The notes: generated by a model not told the origin, from the letters alone. Shown: positions 53,254-62,876, numbered from the stretch's first letter. The stretch is 64,000 bases of DNA from JAFALK01 sp036500605 (GCA_036500605.1 DASYBU010000008.1:44616-108615), one strand, 5' to 3'. A program made the numbers and translations.

Positions 53254-55887
53254 TCAGAACTTGGCGGTCAGGCCGAGCGTATAGGTCCGCTCGCCCGTGA
53301 ACGACCAGGCCGGGTAGCCGGCGCGCAGCGGATCCTTGATGGCCGTATCGCTGGCGTCAGCGGCGCCGTACTGGACGTCGTCCTGCTTCGTGATGTTGTT
53401 GATCTCGAGAGTCAGGGCCACGTTCTTGTAGATGTTCCAGCCGAAGCTCGCATCCAGCGTGCCGAAGTTGGCATGCATGCGGTTGCCGTACCAGTAGGCG
53501 CCTTCGCGGATCATGTACTTCGAGCGCCAGTTGTAGGCCAGGCGTGCGGAGTAGGTCTGGTTTTCGTAGTAGCCGACCAAGTTGACGTTGTGCTTCGACG
53601 ACTGCGTGAACACGCCGATGTTGTCGAGGAAGCTGCTGGCGGGTGCGGTGCCGTCGGTGAACGTGTAGTTCGCCGCCACGCCGAAGCCGTAGCCGAGCGT
53701 GTTGTTCGACTGCAGCTCCAGCCCTTGCAGGCGACCGCCGCCGGCGTTCACGTAGCTCTGCACCGTCCAGTTGTCCGCCATCGACTTCGGATCGACCAGG
53801 CCCACCTTCTGGTTGTTCAGCACATTGGCCGTGACGAAGTTCTGGATGTCCTTGTTGAAGTACGTGGCCGAGATCAGGTTGCCCTTGCCGTAGTAGTACT
53901 CCAGGCTCAGGTCCATCTGGCTCGACTTCATCGGCTTGAGATTGACATTGCCGATGGTCCAGGTTTCGTTGCCGACGCGGTCGTCGTTGTAGCCGGACAC
54001 TTGCAGGCCGAGCATGTTCGCGAAGTTCGGGCGGGTGATCGCTTGCGAAGCCGCGAAACGCAGGACCAGATCCTTGCGCAGGTCGAAGGCGACGTTCAGG
54101 CTCGGCAGCACGTCGTTGTAGCTGCCCTTCTGAACGTCAAGGCCGTGGCTGAAGCCGGTGTTGCCGGAATAGTCGCCGTCCGCCAGCGGCGTGCCGTCGA
54201 AGGCGTAGCCGGTGCTCTTGGCGTTCGTCGAGATGTAGCGCAGGCCGAAGTTGCCGCGCATGTTCTCGGCGGCGAAGTCGAACATGCCGTAGATCGACTT
54301 GTTCTTCTCGTTCAGCTCGGCGTAGCCGGAACGATCCTCGATCCAGCCCGAGATGTTGGCGGCGGTGTTGGCCATCATCGCGCCGATGTCCGGACGCGGG
54401 ATCGTCCAGCCCTTGGCCAGGTCGACCGTGCCACTGAACAGGCTGCTCGTGTTGGCCGGGGTGATCGTGCTGTTCCAGGTCGGGCGGTAGGCGCGCTTGC
54501 TGAAGGTGTGGTCGGCAAAGCGTGCGCCAGCCTTGAAGGAGTCGATCGCGCCCCAGTCGAGGTCGAAGGTGGCATCGACCTGGGCGTACTTCTCCTGGTC
54601 GTTGTTCGGGCCCTTCGAGGAGGCCCAGGTCTGCGGGCTCATCTGCGTGGGCAGGTTGGAGACCGAGAAGGATTGGTTCGTGGTCGGGTTGACCGAGATC
54701 TGGTGGCCGGTCGCGTCGATCGTGCCTTGCCACTGCGGCAGGTTCAAGCCGGTGTCGCCGGTGATCGTCTGGTAGTTGGCCGTCAGCGAGGTGCCGCCTG
54801 CCGCCTTGGTGGTGCCGGCAACCAGGTCGAACTTGGCGCCGCTGGTCTTGTAGTGGGCGTCGAAGGTGGCGCTGTTGGAGGTCATGTCCGCGGCGCGGGC
54901 CCAGACCTGCAGGAACTGGGTCGGCAGCGGATTGGCGGCCGTGGTCGTGCTGTGGATGCACATGCCGGTCGGGTTGAAGTCCGACACCACGCCCGCGTTG
55001 ACCTTGTCGCAGTTGGCGCCCTGGAAGAGGTAGTCGCTGGTGTTCGAGCTGTTCGCGCCGAGCTTCAGGCGCAGCACGTTCAGGCCGAGTTCCAGGCCTT
55101 CGACCGGCTTGGCTTGCAGCGTGACGTTGATCGCGTCGCGCTTGCGGTCCTGCACGAAGGCGGTGGGTTCGACGTCGGACGACCAGCGGTTGTCAGCCTC
55201 GACGCCACGACGGATGTAGTTGCCCTGCATGTGGGCGCCCGCCAGCAGCACGCCGAAGGTCTTCGACGCGTTCTTCCAGCTGTAGAGGCCGGAGATGTCC
55301 TTGGTCGGATCGCTGATCGTGCCGGTGCCGTACTTGGCGCCGACGTAGCCGCTGTTGGCGGCCATGTCCAGCGGCTTGCGGGTCTTGACGATCACGGTGC
55401 CGCCGATGCCGCCTTCGGTCAGGTCGGCCTGCTGCGATTTGTAGACCTCGATGCCGCCGATCAGTTCGGAGGGCAGCAGCGAATAGTTGAACGAGCGGTC
55501 GACGTCCTTCTGGTCATACCAGCCGGTTGACGCGACGGTCTGGCCGTTCAGGGTCGTGTAGGTCATTTGCGGGTCGGAACCGCGGATCGAGACCGAAGCG
55601 CCCTGGCCGAATTCGCGGCCGACGGAAACGCCCGGGATGCGACCGAGCGATTGGCCGATGTCCGAGTCGGGCATCTTGCCCACGTCTTCTGCGGAGATCG
55701 CATCCACCACGGCGGAGGCATTCTTCTTGATGACGGCCGAGGTTTGCAGCGAGGCACGAATACCGGTGACGACCACCGTATCCAGCTTGGCGGCATCGCC
55801 GGCGGTGTCTTGAGCTTGCGCGGCAAATGCGGCGCCGAGCAGCGTGAGCGTCACCGCCGCGGCGATGGGGGTCTGTCTGACCTTCAT
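53254..55887 (-). CDS. TonB-dependent receptor 1 (large, carbohydrate-type)
   Basis: The 877-residue outer membrane receptor has the signal peptide MKVRQTPIAAAVTLTLLG, a TonB box-like LDTVVVTGIRASLQ, the plug with ISAEDVGKMPDSDIGQSLGRIPGVSV and EGGIGGTVIVKTRKPLD, and a barrel ending in TYTLGLTAKF. The VGKMPD-type plug and length match receptors of polysaccharide utilisation loci in Xanthomonas, Caulobacter and Shewanella. Its first 27 residues are almost identical to receptor 2, and their promoters share a 92-bp element. The likely ligand is an oligosaccharide, perhaps a chitooligosaccharide. Confidence 0.92.
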   Translation of the reverse strand: MKVRQTPIAAAVTLTLLGAAFAAQAQDTAGDAAKLDTVVVTGIRASLQTSAVIKKNASAVVDAISAEDVGKMPDSDIGQSLGRIPGVSVGREFGQGASVSIRGSDPQMTYTTLNGQTVASTGWYDQKDVDRSFNYSLLPSELIGGIEVYKSQQADLTEGGIGGTVIVKTRKPLDMAANSGYVGAKYGTGTISDPTKDISGLYSWKNASKTFGVLLAGAHMQGNYIRRGVEADNRWSSDVEPTAFVQDRKRDAINVTLQAKPVEGLELGLNVLRLKLGANSSNTSDYLFQGANCDKVNAGVVSDFNPTGMCIHSTTTAANPLPTQFLQVWARAADMTSNSATFDAHYKTSGAKFDLVAGTTKAAGGTSLTANYQTITGDTGLNLPQWQGTIDATGHQISVNPTTNQSFSVSNLPTQMSPQTWASSKGPNNDQEKYAQVDATFDLDWGAIDSFKAGARFADHTFSKRAYRPTWNSTITPANTSSLFSGTVDLAKGWTIPRPDIGAMMANTAANISGWIEDRSGYAELNEKNKSIYGMFDFAAENMRGNFGLRYISTNAKSTGYAFDGTPLADGDYSGNTGFSHGLDVQKGSYNDVLPSLNVAFDLRKDLVLRFAASQAITRPNFANMLGLQVSGYNDDRVGNETWTIGNVNLKPMKSSQMDLSLEYYYGKGNLISATYFNKDIQNFVTANVLNNQKVGLVDPKSMADNWTVQSYVNAGGGRLQGLELQSNNTLGYGFGVAANYTFTDGTAPASSFLDNIGVFTQSSKHNVNLVGYYENQTYSARLAYNWRSKYMIREGAYWYGNRMHANFGTLDASFGWNIYKNVALTLEINNITKQDDVQYGAADASDTAIKDPLRAGYPAWSFTGERTYTLGLTAKF

Positions 55888-55961
55888 TGTTTTGCTTCCT
55901 TGGTGTGGCTGGACGAGCGTTCAGCCGGTTAGAACTGACAATTCAGCGCCCACCACCCCGG

Positions 55962-56053
55962 AAGTGGCATGCTGCTGGTATCTAATGCAGCTGTTAAATA
56001 CGACCAGTGCAATGCCACTATAAAGTGACGTAGTTCCACTTTGCTACCAGTTT
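55962..56053 (-). promoter_or_regulatory. Receptor-1 upstream element, twin of 62877-62968
   Basis: This 92-bp segment aligns without gaps to the one before receptor 2 (69 of 92 identical by hand). Conserved blocks are AAGTGGCATGC, CTGGTATC, TAAAT, ATGCCACTATA and CACTTTGCTACCA. It contains three TGG pairs at exactly 11-bp spacing: plus strand 55965/55976, minus strand at CCA 56004/56015 and CCA 56036/56047. Confidence 0.75.
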
Positions 56054-56171
56054 TGTGGGCGTATTTACCCTGTGTTGTTGTCGTAACACCAACATCAATG
56101 GGCTATACAGCAGGAAAACAAGCAAATATCTCGACAAGGATCCCAGTTTGTTGAATTGACGTGGGCCTCGG

Positions 56172-56190
56172 TTGGTTTCAAATTGGTATT
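56172..56190 (+). promoter_or_regulatory. 11-bp-phased TGG repeat upstream of the first cupin-like gene
   Basis: TTGGTTTCAAATTGGTATT has TGG at 56173 and 56184 and matches the two nag operon sites. It lies 101 bases before the cupin-like gene and about 285 bases before receptor 1, in a 404-bp gap with no other gene. Confidence 0.65.
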
Positions 56191-56291
56191 AACAATGCGC
56201 CAATGCCCGCTTTTTGTCGTCCCGAGGCCGGGTCCCTCCGCTGACAATGCGTCCTCACGTCAAGCCGTTACGCAAGAGAAAGCCGAGGGGC

Positions 56292-57245
56292 ATGAGACCG
56301 ATCACTGAATGGCAGGCCGCCGACGAGCCCGCACTGAAGGCCCGACTGGAGGGCCTGAACACACCGGTGGTCTTGCGCGGTCTCGTCCGGCATTGGCCCG
56401 CCGTTGCTGCTGCGGGCGCTGCGCCCGCCGGCATCTGCGACTACCTGATGCGTTTCGACCAGGGGGCCCTGGTCCATGCCACCAAGACGCGGGCCGCAGC
56501 ACGCGGCGTGATGGGTTATGCCGAGGGCTTGCGCGACTTCAACTTCGTCAAGGCGCGGCTGCCTTTTGCCGAGTTCATGGAGACGCTGATCGCTTATCTG
56601 CCTCAGCCGAATCCGCCGTCGATCGCCGCGCAATGCGCCAAGATCATGGAGACCGTGCCGGGCTTCGTCGGCGAGAACCGCCTGCAGATGCTGGCCGATG
56701 AAGCGCTGCCCAATCTGTGGCTGGGCAATGCGCTGATCGTGCCGGTCCACCACGACCATCCGCACAACATCGCCTGCGTGGTGGCTGGGCGGCGACGTTT
56801 CACCTTGTTCGCGCCAGAGCAGGTCGGCAATCTCTACATCGGCCCCTTGGAGTTCACGCCTTCAGGGGCGCCGATCGGCGTGGTCGATCCGGTGGCACCC
56901 GATTTCGAGCGCTACCCGCGCTACCGCGAGGCGCTGGCCAACGCATGGGTGGCTGAGTTGGGGCCGGGCGACGCGCTCTACATCCCGCCCTTGTGGTGGC
57001 ATCAGGTGCAGGCGCTGGAGCGAGTCAATCTGCTCGTCAACTACTGGTGGGCCGTGACGGGCGACGCGCAGGCGACGACGCCACTCGCCAGCCTGTTGCA
57101 GGCGATCAAGGTCTTGAATGCACTGCCGGCGGACCAGCGCGATGCCTGGGCAGCGATGTTCGAGCACTACGTGGTGCAGCGTGAACAAGATCCCGCCGCG
57201 CACATTCCTGAACATTTGCAGGGCGTGCTGGCGCGCCGGCGCTGA
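56292..57245 (+). CDS. Cupin-like (JmjC-type) protein 1
   Basis: The 317-residue protein starts MRPITEWQ and has PVVLRGLVRHWPAV, as in cupin_8/JmjC-like 2OG-Fe(II) oxygenases. The iron motif HxD is visible in VPVHHDHPHN and the distal His in PLWWHQVQAL. The RRRFTLFAPEQVGNLYIGP segment is shared with its neighbour. Family members sit beside TonB receptors and halogenase homologues. I chose the ATG at 56292 because it aligns with the second paralogue; an ATG at 56247 is possible. Probably an oxygenase of unknown substrate. Confidence 0.82.
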   Translation: MRPITEWQAADEPALKARLEGLNTPVVLRGLVRHWPAVAAAGAAPAGICDYLMRFDQGALVHATKTRAAARGVMGYAEGLRDFNFVKARLPFAEFMETLIAYLPQPNPPSIAAQCAKIMETVPGFVGENRLQMLADEALPNLWLGNALIVPVHHDHPHNIACVVAGRRRFTLFAPEQVGNLYIGPLEFTPSGAPIGVVDPVAPDFERYPRYREALANAWVAELGPGDALYIPPLWWHQVQALERVNLLVNYWWAVTGDAQATTPLASLLQAIKVLNALPADQRDAWAAMFEHYVVQREQDPAAHIPEHLQGVLARRR

Positions 57246-57257
57246 AGCACTGCAAGA

Positions 57258-58286
57258 ATGATCGCCATGCGTCCGATGAAAGAGCTTGAAGGGGTCACGC
57301 GCGAAAATTTCCAGCGTGATGTGGTGTCTACGTACGAGCCCGTGGTGTTGCGCGGCCTCGTTGCGCATTGGCCGCTGGTGACGCAGGGGCGTGCGGGCCT
57401 GGAGCCCTGCCTGCAATACCTGCTGAGCTTTGATAAGGGCGAGCCTGTCGATGCGGTGCTGGCCAAGCCTGAGCCGACGCGCGCGTTCAGCTACAGGCCG
57501 GAGCTGGACGGCTTCAACTTCGTGCACGAGAAGCGGCCTTACGCCGCTCTGTTCGAGCAGCTCTGGCGCTACAGCCATTTCCCGGATCCGCCGAGCCTGG
57601 CGGCGCAAAGCGCGCTGGTGTCGGCCGTGCTGCCAGGGCTCGAGCTGGCCAATGTCTGTCCGCTGCTCGATGCAGACGCCGCGCCGCGAATCTGGATCGG
57701 CAACCGAGCCACCGTGCCTGCGCATTTCGACGATTCCCACAACCTGGCTTGCGTGGCGGCGGGGCGTCGCCGCTTCACCTTGCTGCCGCCGCAATGCGCG
57801 CCGCAGCTCTATCTGGGCCCGCCGGACTATGCGCCGACGCCGGCGCCGATGTCCGTGATGCCCGATCTGCACAAGGCCGATCTGGCGCGATTCCCTTTGC
57901 TGGCCGACGCGCTGGAACAGGCCGTGACCGCCGAACTGGAGCCGGGCGACGCTATCTACATGCCGCCCCTTTGGTTCCACCAGGTCGAGGCCTTGGCGCC
58001 GCACCTGAACATCCTGATGAACTATTGGTGGCGCCCGCTGGCTGCAGCGCAGCGCAAGGATGATCTGCATCTCGCGGCGATGCGCCTGGCCATGCTCGCC
58101 TTGCGCCATCTCCCGGACGGCGAACGCGAAGGCTGGCGCGCCTTGTTCGGGCACTATGTGTTCGGGGCACGAGGCGAGGGGCTGGCGCACATTCCGGAGG
58201 GCCAACGCCACATGTTCGGCGAGATGGATGCGGCCTTCGATGCGGCGATTCGCAAGGACGTCATCGACCGCATGAACAAGCCCTGA
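57258..58286 (+). CDS. Cupin-like (JmjC-type) protein 2
   Basis: The 342-residue paralogue of the preceding gene has EPVVLRGLVAHWPLV, HFDDSHNLACVAAGRRRFTLLPP (HxD) and PLWFHQVEAL (distal His). It is 12 bases downstream, so both are cotranscribed. The start could be 57258 or the ATG three codons later (MRPMKELEG). It ends 8 bases from the convergent halogenase homologue. Confidence 0.82.
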   Translation: MIAMRPMKELEGVTRENFQRDVVSTYEPVVLRGLVAHWPLVTQGRAGLEPCLQYLLSFDKGEPVDAVLAKPEPTRAFSYRPELDGFNFVHEKRPYAALFEQLWRYSHFPDPPSLAAQSALVSAVLPGLELANVCPLLDADAAPRIWIGNRATVPAHFDDSHNLACVAAGRRRFTLLPPQCAPQLYLGPPDYAPTPAPMSVMPDLHKADLARFPLLADALEQAVTAELEPGDAIYMPPLWFHQVEALAPHLNILMNYWWRPLAAAQRKDDLHLAAMRLAMLALRHLPDGEREGWRALFGHYVFGARGEGLAHIPEGQRHMFGEMDAAFDAAIRKDVIDRMNKP

Positions 58287-58294
58287 GCGAGAAG

Positions 58295-59905
58295 CTACCA
58301 GAGGTAGAGCTGCAGGGTCTTGTCGCCCACGCGTGGCGGGATGTGGGCCAGCAGTTCCCGGTGGTCGGGGAAGTTCATGGCGCTGCGTTTGACGAAGTCA
58401 TCGACGGTGTCCAGCCGGTGGCGCGCTTGATGGGAGGTCGGCGCCTGCAGTTCTTCCTGGTCCGGAAAGATGCCCATGCCGGCCAGCAGCGCATACCAGG
58501 AGACGATCGGGTAGCCCTGGCCGAAGCGGCCCGCCTTGAGGCCGGCGGCCAAAGGCTTGCGCGACATCCAGGCCATCAGCACGCCCTGCAGCGACTCCGA
58601 CAGCTTCATGTTCTCGGCATTGGCGCGCCAGTAGTCGGTGTCGGTGCGTGAGTTGGTCTTGTAGTGCGCGACGATGTAGTCGCGCGTGTTCTCGAAACGC
58701 GTGCGCATGGCCTCGTTGAACGCCTCCTGCGCGGCGGGGCCGAGATCGCTTTTCTCGAGCACTTCCACCAGCATCGCTGCGGTTCGCTGCACGAACAGCA
58801 GGGCCGTGGCTTCCAGGGGTTCGATGAAGCCTTGCGACAAGCCGACGGCCACGCAGTTGCGACTCCATTGCTTGGCCATGCGGCCGACGCGCATCTTCAG
58901 ATGGCGGGCCTGGACGTCTGAATCCAGCAGGCCCAGGTGCTTGCGCAACTCGGTCTCGGCTTCATCTGCGGAGCAATGCGCGCTGCTGTACACATAGCCG
59001 TTGCCGATGCGATTGGTGAGCGGAATCTTCCACGCCCAGCCGTGGCGCAGTGCGGTGGAGACGGTCTGTGATTCGATGGCGCCCGCCTGCGGCGTCGGCA
59101 TAGCGACGGCGGCATCGTTGAAGAGATTTTCTGCGTAGGGGATGAAGGGCGTTTGCAGCGCCTTGCCGATCAGCAGCGATGCAAAGCCGGTGCAGTCGAC
59201 GAAGAAATCGGCAGCGAGCGTTTCGCCATCGTCGAGTTGCAGGCGGTCGATATCCCCGCGTTCGTTGAGAATGACCTCGCTGACGTGTCGTTGCAGATGG
59301 TGCACGCCGCGCTCGACCGCCCTGTGCCCCAGAAACTGCCCGAGCAAGGTGGCGTCGAAGTGATAGCCGTACCAGACGTCGAAAGGGAAGTTGTGGGACG
59401 CGCGCGGGCCGCGGCCTTCGCGGGCCAGTGCGGCAGCGACGAAGAAGCGGTCGGGATGCGCGTACACATCCGCGCCTTCCAGCCGTGCATGGACGTTGTC
59501 CACGAACTGATGCATGGTCATGTTGTCCAGCATCGAGGCGAAGGGGTGGAAGTAGCGCTCGAAGCCGGGCTTGGTGGACCAGCCCTCGAAGGTGATGCCG
59601 CTCTTGTACGTGGCATTGCAGGCGGGCATCCATTCCGACTCTTCAATGCCCAGCCCATCAAAGAAGCCGCGCAACCACGGCGTGGAACCTTCGCCCACGC
59701 CGATGATGCCGACCTGCGGCGACTCCAGCACGGTCACTTTCAAGCGCGGACCGTAGGCCGAGGTCGCCAGCATCAGGGCCGTCATCCAGCCCGCCGTGCC
59801 GCCGCCCACCACGCAGATGTGTTGCACGGGTGGTGGCGCGTCCGTGGTGCCGGTTGCAGGGCGCGCGGTGAGGTTCTGGTTGAAGACGGTGGCGGTGTCG
59901 TGCAT
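58295..59905 (-). CDS. Tryptophan 7-halogenase family flavoprotein
   Basis: The 536-residue protein has the FAD motif VVGGGTAGWMTALML and GVGEGSTPWLRGFFDGLGI. By alignment to PrnA it keeps the catalytic Lys in ATYKSGITF, the WAWKIPL motif (WxWxIP) that blocks monooxygenation, and the Glu in GFIEPLEATAL. So it looks like a competent FAD-dependent halogenase, not a decayed one. Homologues recur beside TonB receptors in carbohydrate loci, where their substrate is unknown. The ATG at 59905 is used; a TTG six codons upstream is less likely. A strong hairpin separates it from receptor 2. Confidence 0.88.
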   Translation of the reverse strand: MHDTATVFNQNLTARPATGTTDAPPPVQHICVVGGGTAGWMTALMLATSAYGPRLKVTVLESPQVGIIGVGEGSTPWLRGFFDGLGIEESEWMPACNATYKSGITFEGWSTKPGFERYFHPFASMLDNMTMHQFVDNVHARLEGADVYAHPDRFFVAAALAREGRGPRASHNFPFDVWYGYHFDATLLGQFLGHRAVERGVHHLQRHVSEVILNERGDIDRLQLDDGETLAADFFVDCTGFASLLIGKALQTPFIPYAENLFNDAAVAMPTPQAGAIESQTVSTALRHGWAWKIPLTNRIGNGYVYSSAHCSADEAETELRKHLGLLDSDVQARHLKMRVGRMAKQWSRNCVAVGLSQGFIEPLEATALLFVQRTAAMLVEVLEKSDLGPAAQEAFNEAMRTRFENTRDYIVAHYKTNSRTDTDYWRANAENMKLSESLQGVLMAWMSRKPLAAGLKAGRFGQGYPIVSWYALLAGMGIFPDQEELQAPTSHQARHRLDTVDDFVKRSAMNFPDHRELLAHIPPRVGDKTLQLYLW

Positions 59906-59923
59906 GAGGAGCTTGTAAAGCAA

Positions 59924-59952
59924 AAGGGGAACGTTTGGTGAACGTTCCCCTT
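59924..59952 (-). terminator. Strong hairpin between receptor 2 and the halogenase homologue
   Basis: AAGGGGAACGTT and AACGTTCCCCTT form a perfect 12-bp stem around TGGTG. Read from receptor 2 it is followed by TTTTG. A second hairpin, GCGGTCC-CGCA-GGACCGC (59970-59987), lies between it and the receptor stop. It probably terminates most receptor transcripts and lowers read-through into the halogenase homologue. Confidence 0.75.
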
Positions 59953-59997
59953 GGTGGATGCTCAGGCTTGCGGTCCCGCAGGACCGCAGGTCCGGAC

Positions 59998-62802
59998 TCA
60001 GTACTTGATACGAGCGGTCAGATAGTACTGGCGGCCGTTCTGGTAAATGGCGCGCGGTTCCGACTTGACGTCGCCGTAGTACTTCAGGATCGGGTTGTTC
60101 AGGTTCTGTCCGTCCAGGCTGAAGGCCAGATGGTCGTTGAACTTGTAGCCGAGCGATGCAGACACCACGGCACCACCACGTTGGTAGTAATCCGTGCCGC
60201 GGTCGATGCCGAGGTAGTTGTCCGACGAGTAGCCGTAGTTCAGACGCGCCGTGAAGGTGTCGTTCTCGAAGAAGCCACCGAGGTTGGCGGTGTGCTTCAC
60301 CGCGCCGCGCAGGGCGTGGCCCGTTGCGTCGTGGGAGTCGGCATAGGTGTAGTTCGCACTGACGCCGAAGTTGTTGTAGATCGGTGTTTCGAAAGCGAAC
60401 TCGAGACCCGTGACGCTGGCCTTCATGTTGACCTGCGTTTGCAGATCGAACGGTGCAGTGATCAGCTGATTGCCGGTGGAGCCTTGCTGACCACCCGTCG
60501 GGATCAGGTCGGTCGTGAGGTTCTCGCGCCGGACGCCATCAATGATGTAGCTGTTCATCTGCATGTGGAAGGCGCCCATCGAAACAAAGGCGCGCGGCGC
60601 GAAATACCACTCAAAGTTCGCGTCGAAGTTGGTCGAGCGGATCGGGTCCAGATCGGGGTTGCCGGTGGTGCCTGTACCCACGGTTTTGCCCGTCGGGTCG
60701 CTGTAACCACCCAGCAGCTGCGCGCTGGACAACGCCGTGTAGTCAGGACGGGTCAGCGTGCGCGAGATCGCAAAGCGGGCCACGATGTCCTTGGTCACAT
60801 CGAGGCGGATGCTGGCGCTGGGCAGCGCGTCCGTATAGCTGCGGCTCTTGAAGGTCTGGTAATAGCCCGAAGGATCCGTCCAGAGCGGGCCGACCGCAGC
60901 AAATGCGGAAGCGGCATAACCCGGCAAGCTGGTGTCGCTGGTGGGCGCCCAGATCAGGGTGGTGGTCTTGGTATGCACCAGGCGCATGCCGACGTTGCCG
61001 CTCCAGTGGTCGCCTTCCAGATTGGCTTGGCCGTAGGCGGCCGTCACGTTTTCCTTGACGGAATACTCGTGAGTCGGCTCGCGGCGCGAAAGGGGACGAA
61101 CGGCATTGATGGCGTCATACGCCGCCAGCGTGTCTTCCGACGGGTACTTGATGTTGGTCGGGAAACCGCTGCCGAGTCCGCTGCCGAAGTTGCTCGGATA
61201 GGACCCGGTGTACTGGGCGTTGGTCAGCCCGATCGGCAGGCCGTTGGCGCCGGCTACAGGAGCGCCCCAGTTCGGGCCTTGGCCGATGATCGGCCCGTCG
61301 GTATAGCGCTTGTGCTCGGCACTGCGGACGCCGAACTTCAGGCTGCGCAGCATGCCGGCATCGAGCGTGTACTCGGCGTCCACTTGGCCCCAGGTTTCCT
61401 TGTCCTGAACGACGACGTTCTGGTCGCCGAAGATCCAGTCCAACTGGTAAGGAACGCCGGCGTCACCGCCGGGAGTCGCTGCCGATGTCAAGTAGAACGA
61501 AGGGGCCTGGCCGCTGCCGTTCAGCTGGAAGCCACCGGCCGTGCCGTACATATCGCCTTCAAACACGTCCTGGGAGTTGGTCTTGCCGGTGCCCTTGGAC
61601 GTGCCCGCATTGCCTGACAGCTTCAGCGCGTTGTTGACCTTCCAGGAACCCTCAAGATTCACATAGCCGGTCTGGGCCGAGGCCTTGCGAGAGATCATGT
61701 CATACACGCCGATCTTGGTCGGATTGGCAAACGTGTAGTCAGCCTTGGTCAGGACATTGGTGGTGGGGTCCACCACGAAGTCCTTGAGCGTCACGCCCGG
61801 GTCTTGCAGCGCCCAGGGGTTGGCCAACAAGAAGTTGCGGTTGTAGTTGTCCGCATTCATCTTGGAGGAGAAGGCCGACAGGGTCAGGTCGACGTCGTGA
61901 GTCGGCTTGAGTTCGGCGCTGATGACACCACCCTTGCGCTCGCGCTCTTGGGTGAACAGCGCGGAGCCCATCAGGTTCGGGTACTTCACGCCGGCCAGGC
62001 TGGGCTGTTGGGCCACGAGGGCGGCCTCGGCGCTGCCGATGGCCTGATAGGCGTGCGGTTGGGAGTCCAGTGCGAGGGTTTCAACGCCGTCGCGACGCAG
62101 ATGACGCTTTTCGTCAAACGCCTGGAGCAGGACGCCAAAAGTCTTGGCCTCGTTCTTCCAGTTCAGCAAAGCGCTCAACTGCGGGTCCGTCTTTTTGGCC
62201 AGATCGGAGTAGACGGCGCCCACGTTGGCTTCAAAGGTCAGCGCCTTGGTGAAGTCCAGCGGCTTGCGCGTGATGATGTTGACCGAGCCGGCCGTGCCGC
62301 CTTCGGTGTCGGAAGCCTGGGAAGTCTTGTGAACCTCAACGCGGCTGACCAGTTCGGAGGGCAGCAGCGAGAAGCTCACGCTGCGGCCGACGCCGGCGCC
62401 GGTCTGGTCCAGCACGAACCAGTCGCCGTTGGCGACCGAGTGACCGTCCAGGAGGGTCTGGGTCAGGCTGGGGTTCGTGCCACGCAGACCCACGCGGTCG
62501 CGCTCATCGAAACCACCCGAGCCACCGGCCGGGCTGTTCAGCACCGAGACGCCTGGGATGCGGGCCAGCGAGTCAGCCACATTCTTGTCGGGCATCTTGC
62601 CGATGTCTTCGGCCGAGATCACATCGATGTGGGTGTCAGCATTGCGCTTGACGCTCAGCGCTTTTTCCTGAGCGGCACGAACACCGGTCACGACGACGGT
62701 GTCGAGCTGTGCGTTGGGCGCGTCCTGGGCCTGCGCGGCGAAAGCCGCACTCAACAGGGTGAGTGTCACCGCTGCTGCGATAGGGGTCTGTTTGACCTTC
62801 AT
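59998..62802 (-). CDS. TonB-dependent receptor 2 (large, carbohydrate-type)
   Basis: The 934-residue receptor has the signal peptide MKVKQTPIAAAVTLTLLS, TonB box-like LDTVVVTGVRAAQEKAL, plug motifs ISAEDIGKMPDKNVADSLARIPGVSV and EGGTAGSVNIITRKPLDF, and a C-terminal barrel strand YYLTARIKY. It is a paralogue of receptor 1 with a nearly identical export signal and a related promoter. It likely takes up a second, related oligosaccharide. Confidence 0.92.
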   Translation of the reverse strand: MKVKQTPIAAAVTLTLLSAAFAAQAQDAPNAQLDTVVVTGVRAAQEKALSVKRNADTHIDVISAEDIGKMPDKNVADSLARIPGVSVLNSPAGGSGGFDERDRVGLRGTNPSLTQTLLDGHSVANGDWFVLDQTGAGVGRSVSFSLLPSELVSRVEVHKTSQASDTEGGTAGSVNIITRKPLDFTKALTFEANVGAVYSDLAKKTDPQLSALLNWKNEAKTFGVLLQAFDEKRHLRRDGVETLALDSQPHAYQAIGSAEAALVAQQPSLAGVKYPNLMGSALFTQERERKGGVISAELKPTHDVDLTLSAFSSKMNADNYNRNFLLANPWALQDPGVTLKDFVVDPTTNVLTKADYTFANPTKIGVYDMISRKASAQTGYVNLEGSWKVNNALKLSGNAGTSKGTGKTNSQDVFEGDMYGTAGGFQLNGSGQAPSFYLTSAATPGGDAGVPYQLDWIFGDQNVVVQDKETWGQVDAEYTLDAGMLRSLKFGVRSAEHKRYTDGPIIGQGPNWGAPVAGANGLPIGLTNAQYTGSYPSNFGSGLGSGFPTNIKYPSEDTLAAYDAINAVRPLSRREPTHEYSVKENVTAAYGQANLEGDHWSGNVGMRLVHTKTTTLIWAPTSDTSLPGYAASAFAAVGPLWTDPSGYYQTFKSRSYTDALPSASIRLDVTKDIVARFAISRTLTRPDYTALSSAQLLGGYSDPTGKTVGTGTTGNPDLDPIRSTNFDANFEWYFAPRAFVSMGAFHMQMNSYIIDGVRRENLTTDLIPTGGQQGSTGNQLITAPFDLQTQVNMKASVTGLEFAFETPIYNNFGVSANYTYADSHDATGHALRGAVKHTANLGGFFENDTFTARLNYGYSSDNYLGIDRGTDYYQRGGAVVSASLGYKFNDHLAFSLDGQNLNNPILKYYGDVKSEPRAIYQNGRQYYLTARIKY

Positions 62803-62876
62803 GATCTGTTCCTCGTTGTGGCCCGAGCACTGCGTGGCCGGTTGGTCTTAGGGCATTTGGGGCCGCCGTGCCTGTC

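Noticed and set aside
53473..55530. 685-codon plus-strand open frame inside TonB receptor 1
   Set aside because: The translation is Val/Ala/Gly/Arg-rich without motifs, and the minus strand encodes a full receptor.
56013..56023. TATAGT on the minus strand in the receptor elements as a standard -10 box
   Set aside because: It is conserved in both elements, but no matching -35 lies 16-18 bases upstream, so the promoter position is left open.
59935..61617. 560-codon plus-strand open frame over receptor 2
   Set aside because: Antisense shadow starting inside the hairpin region.
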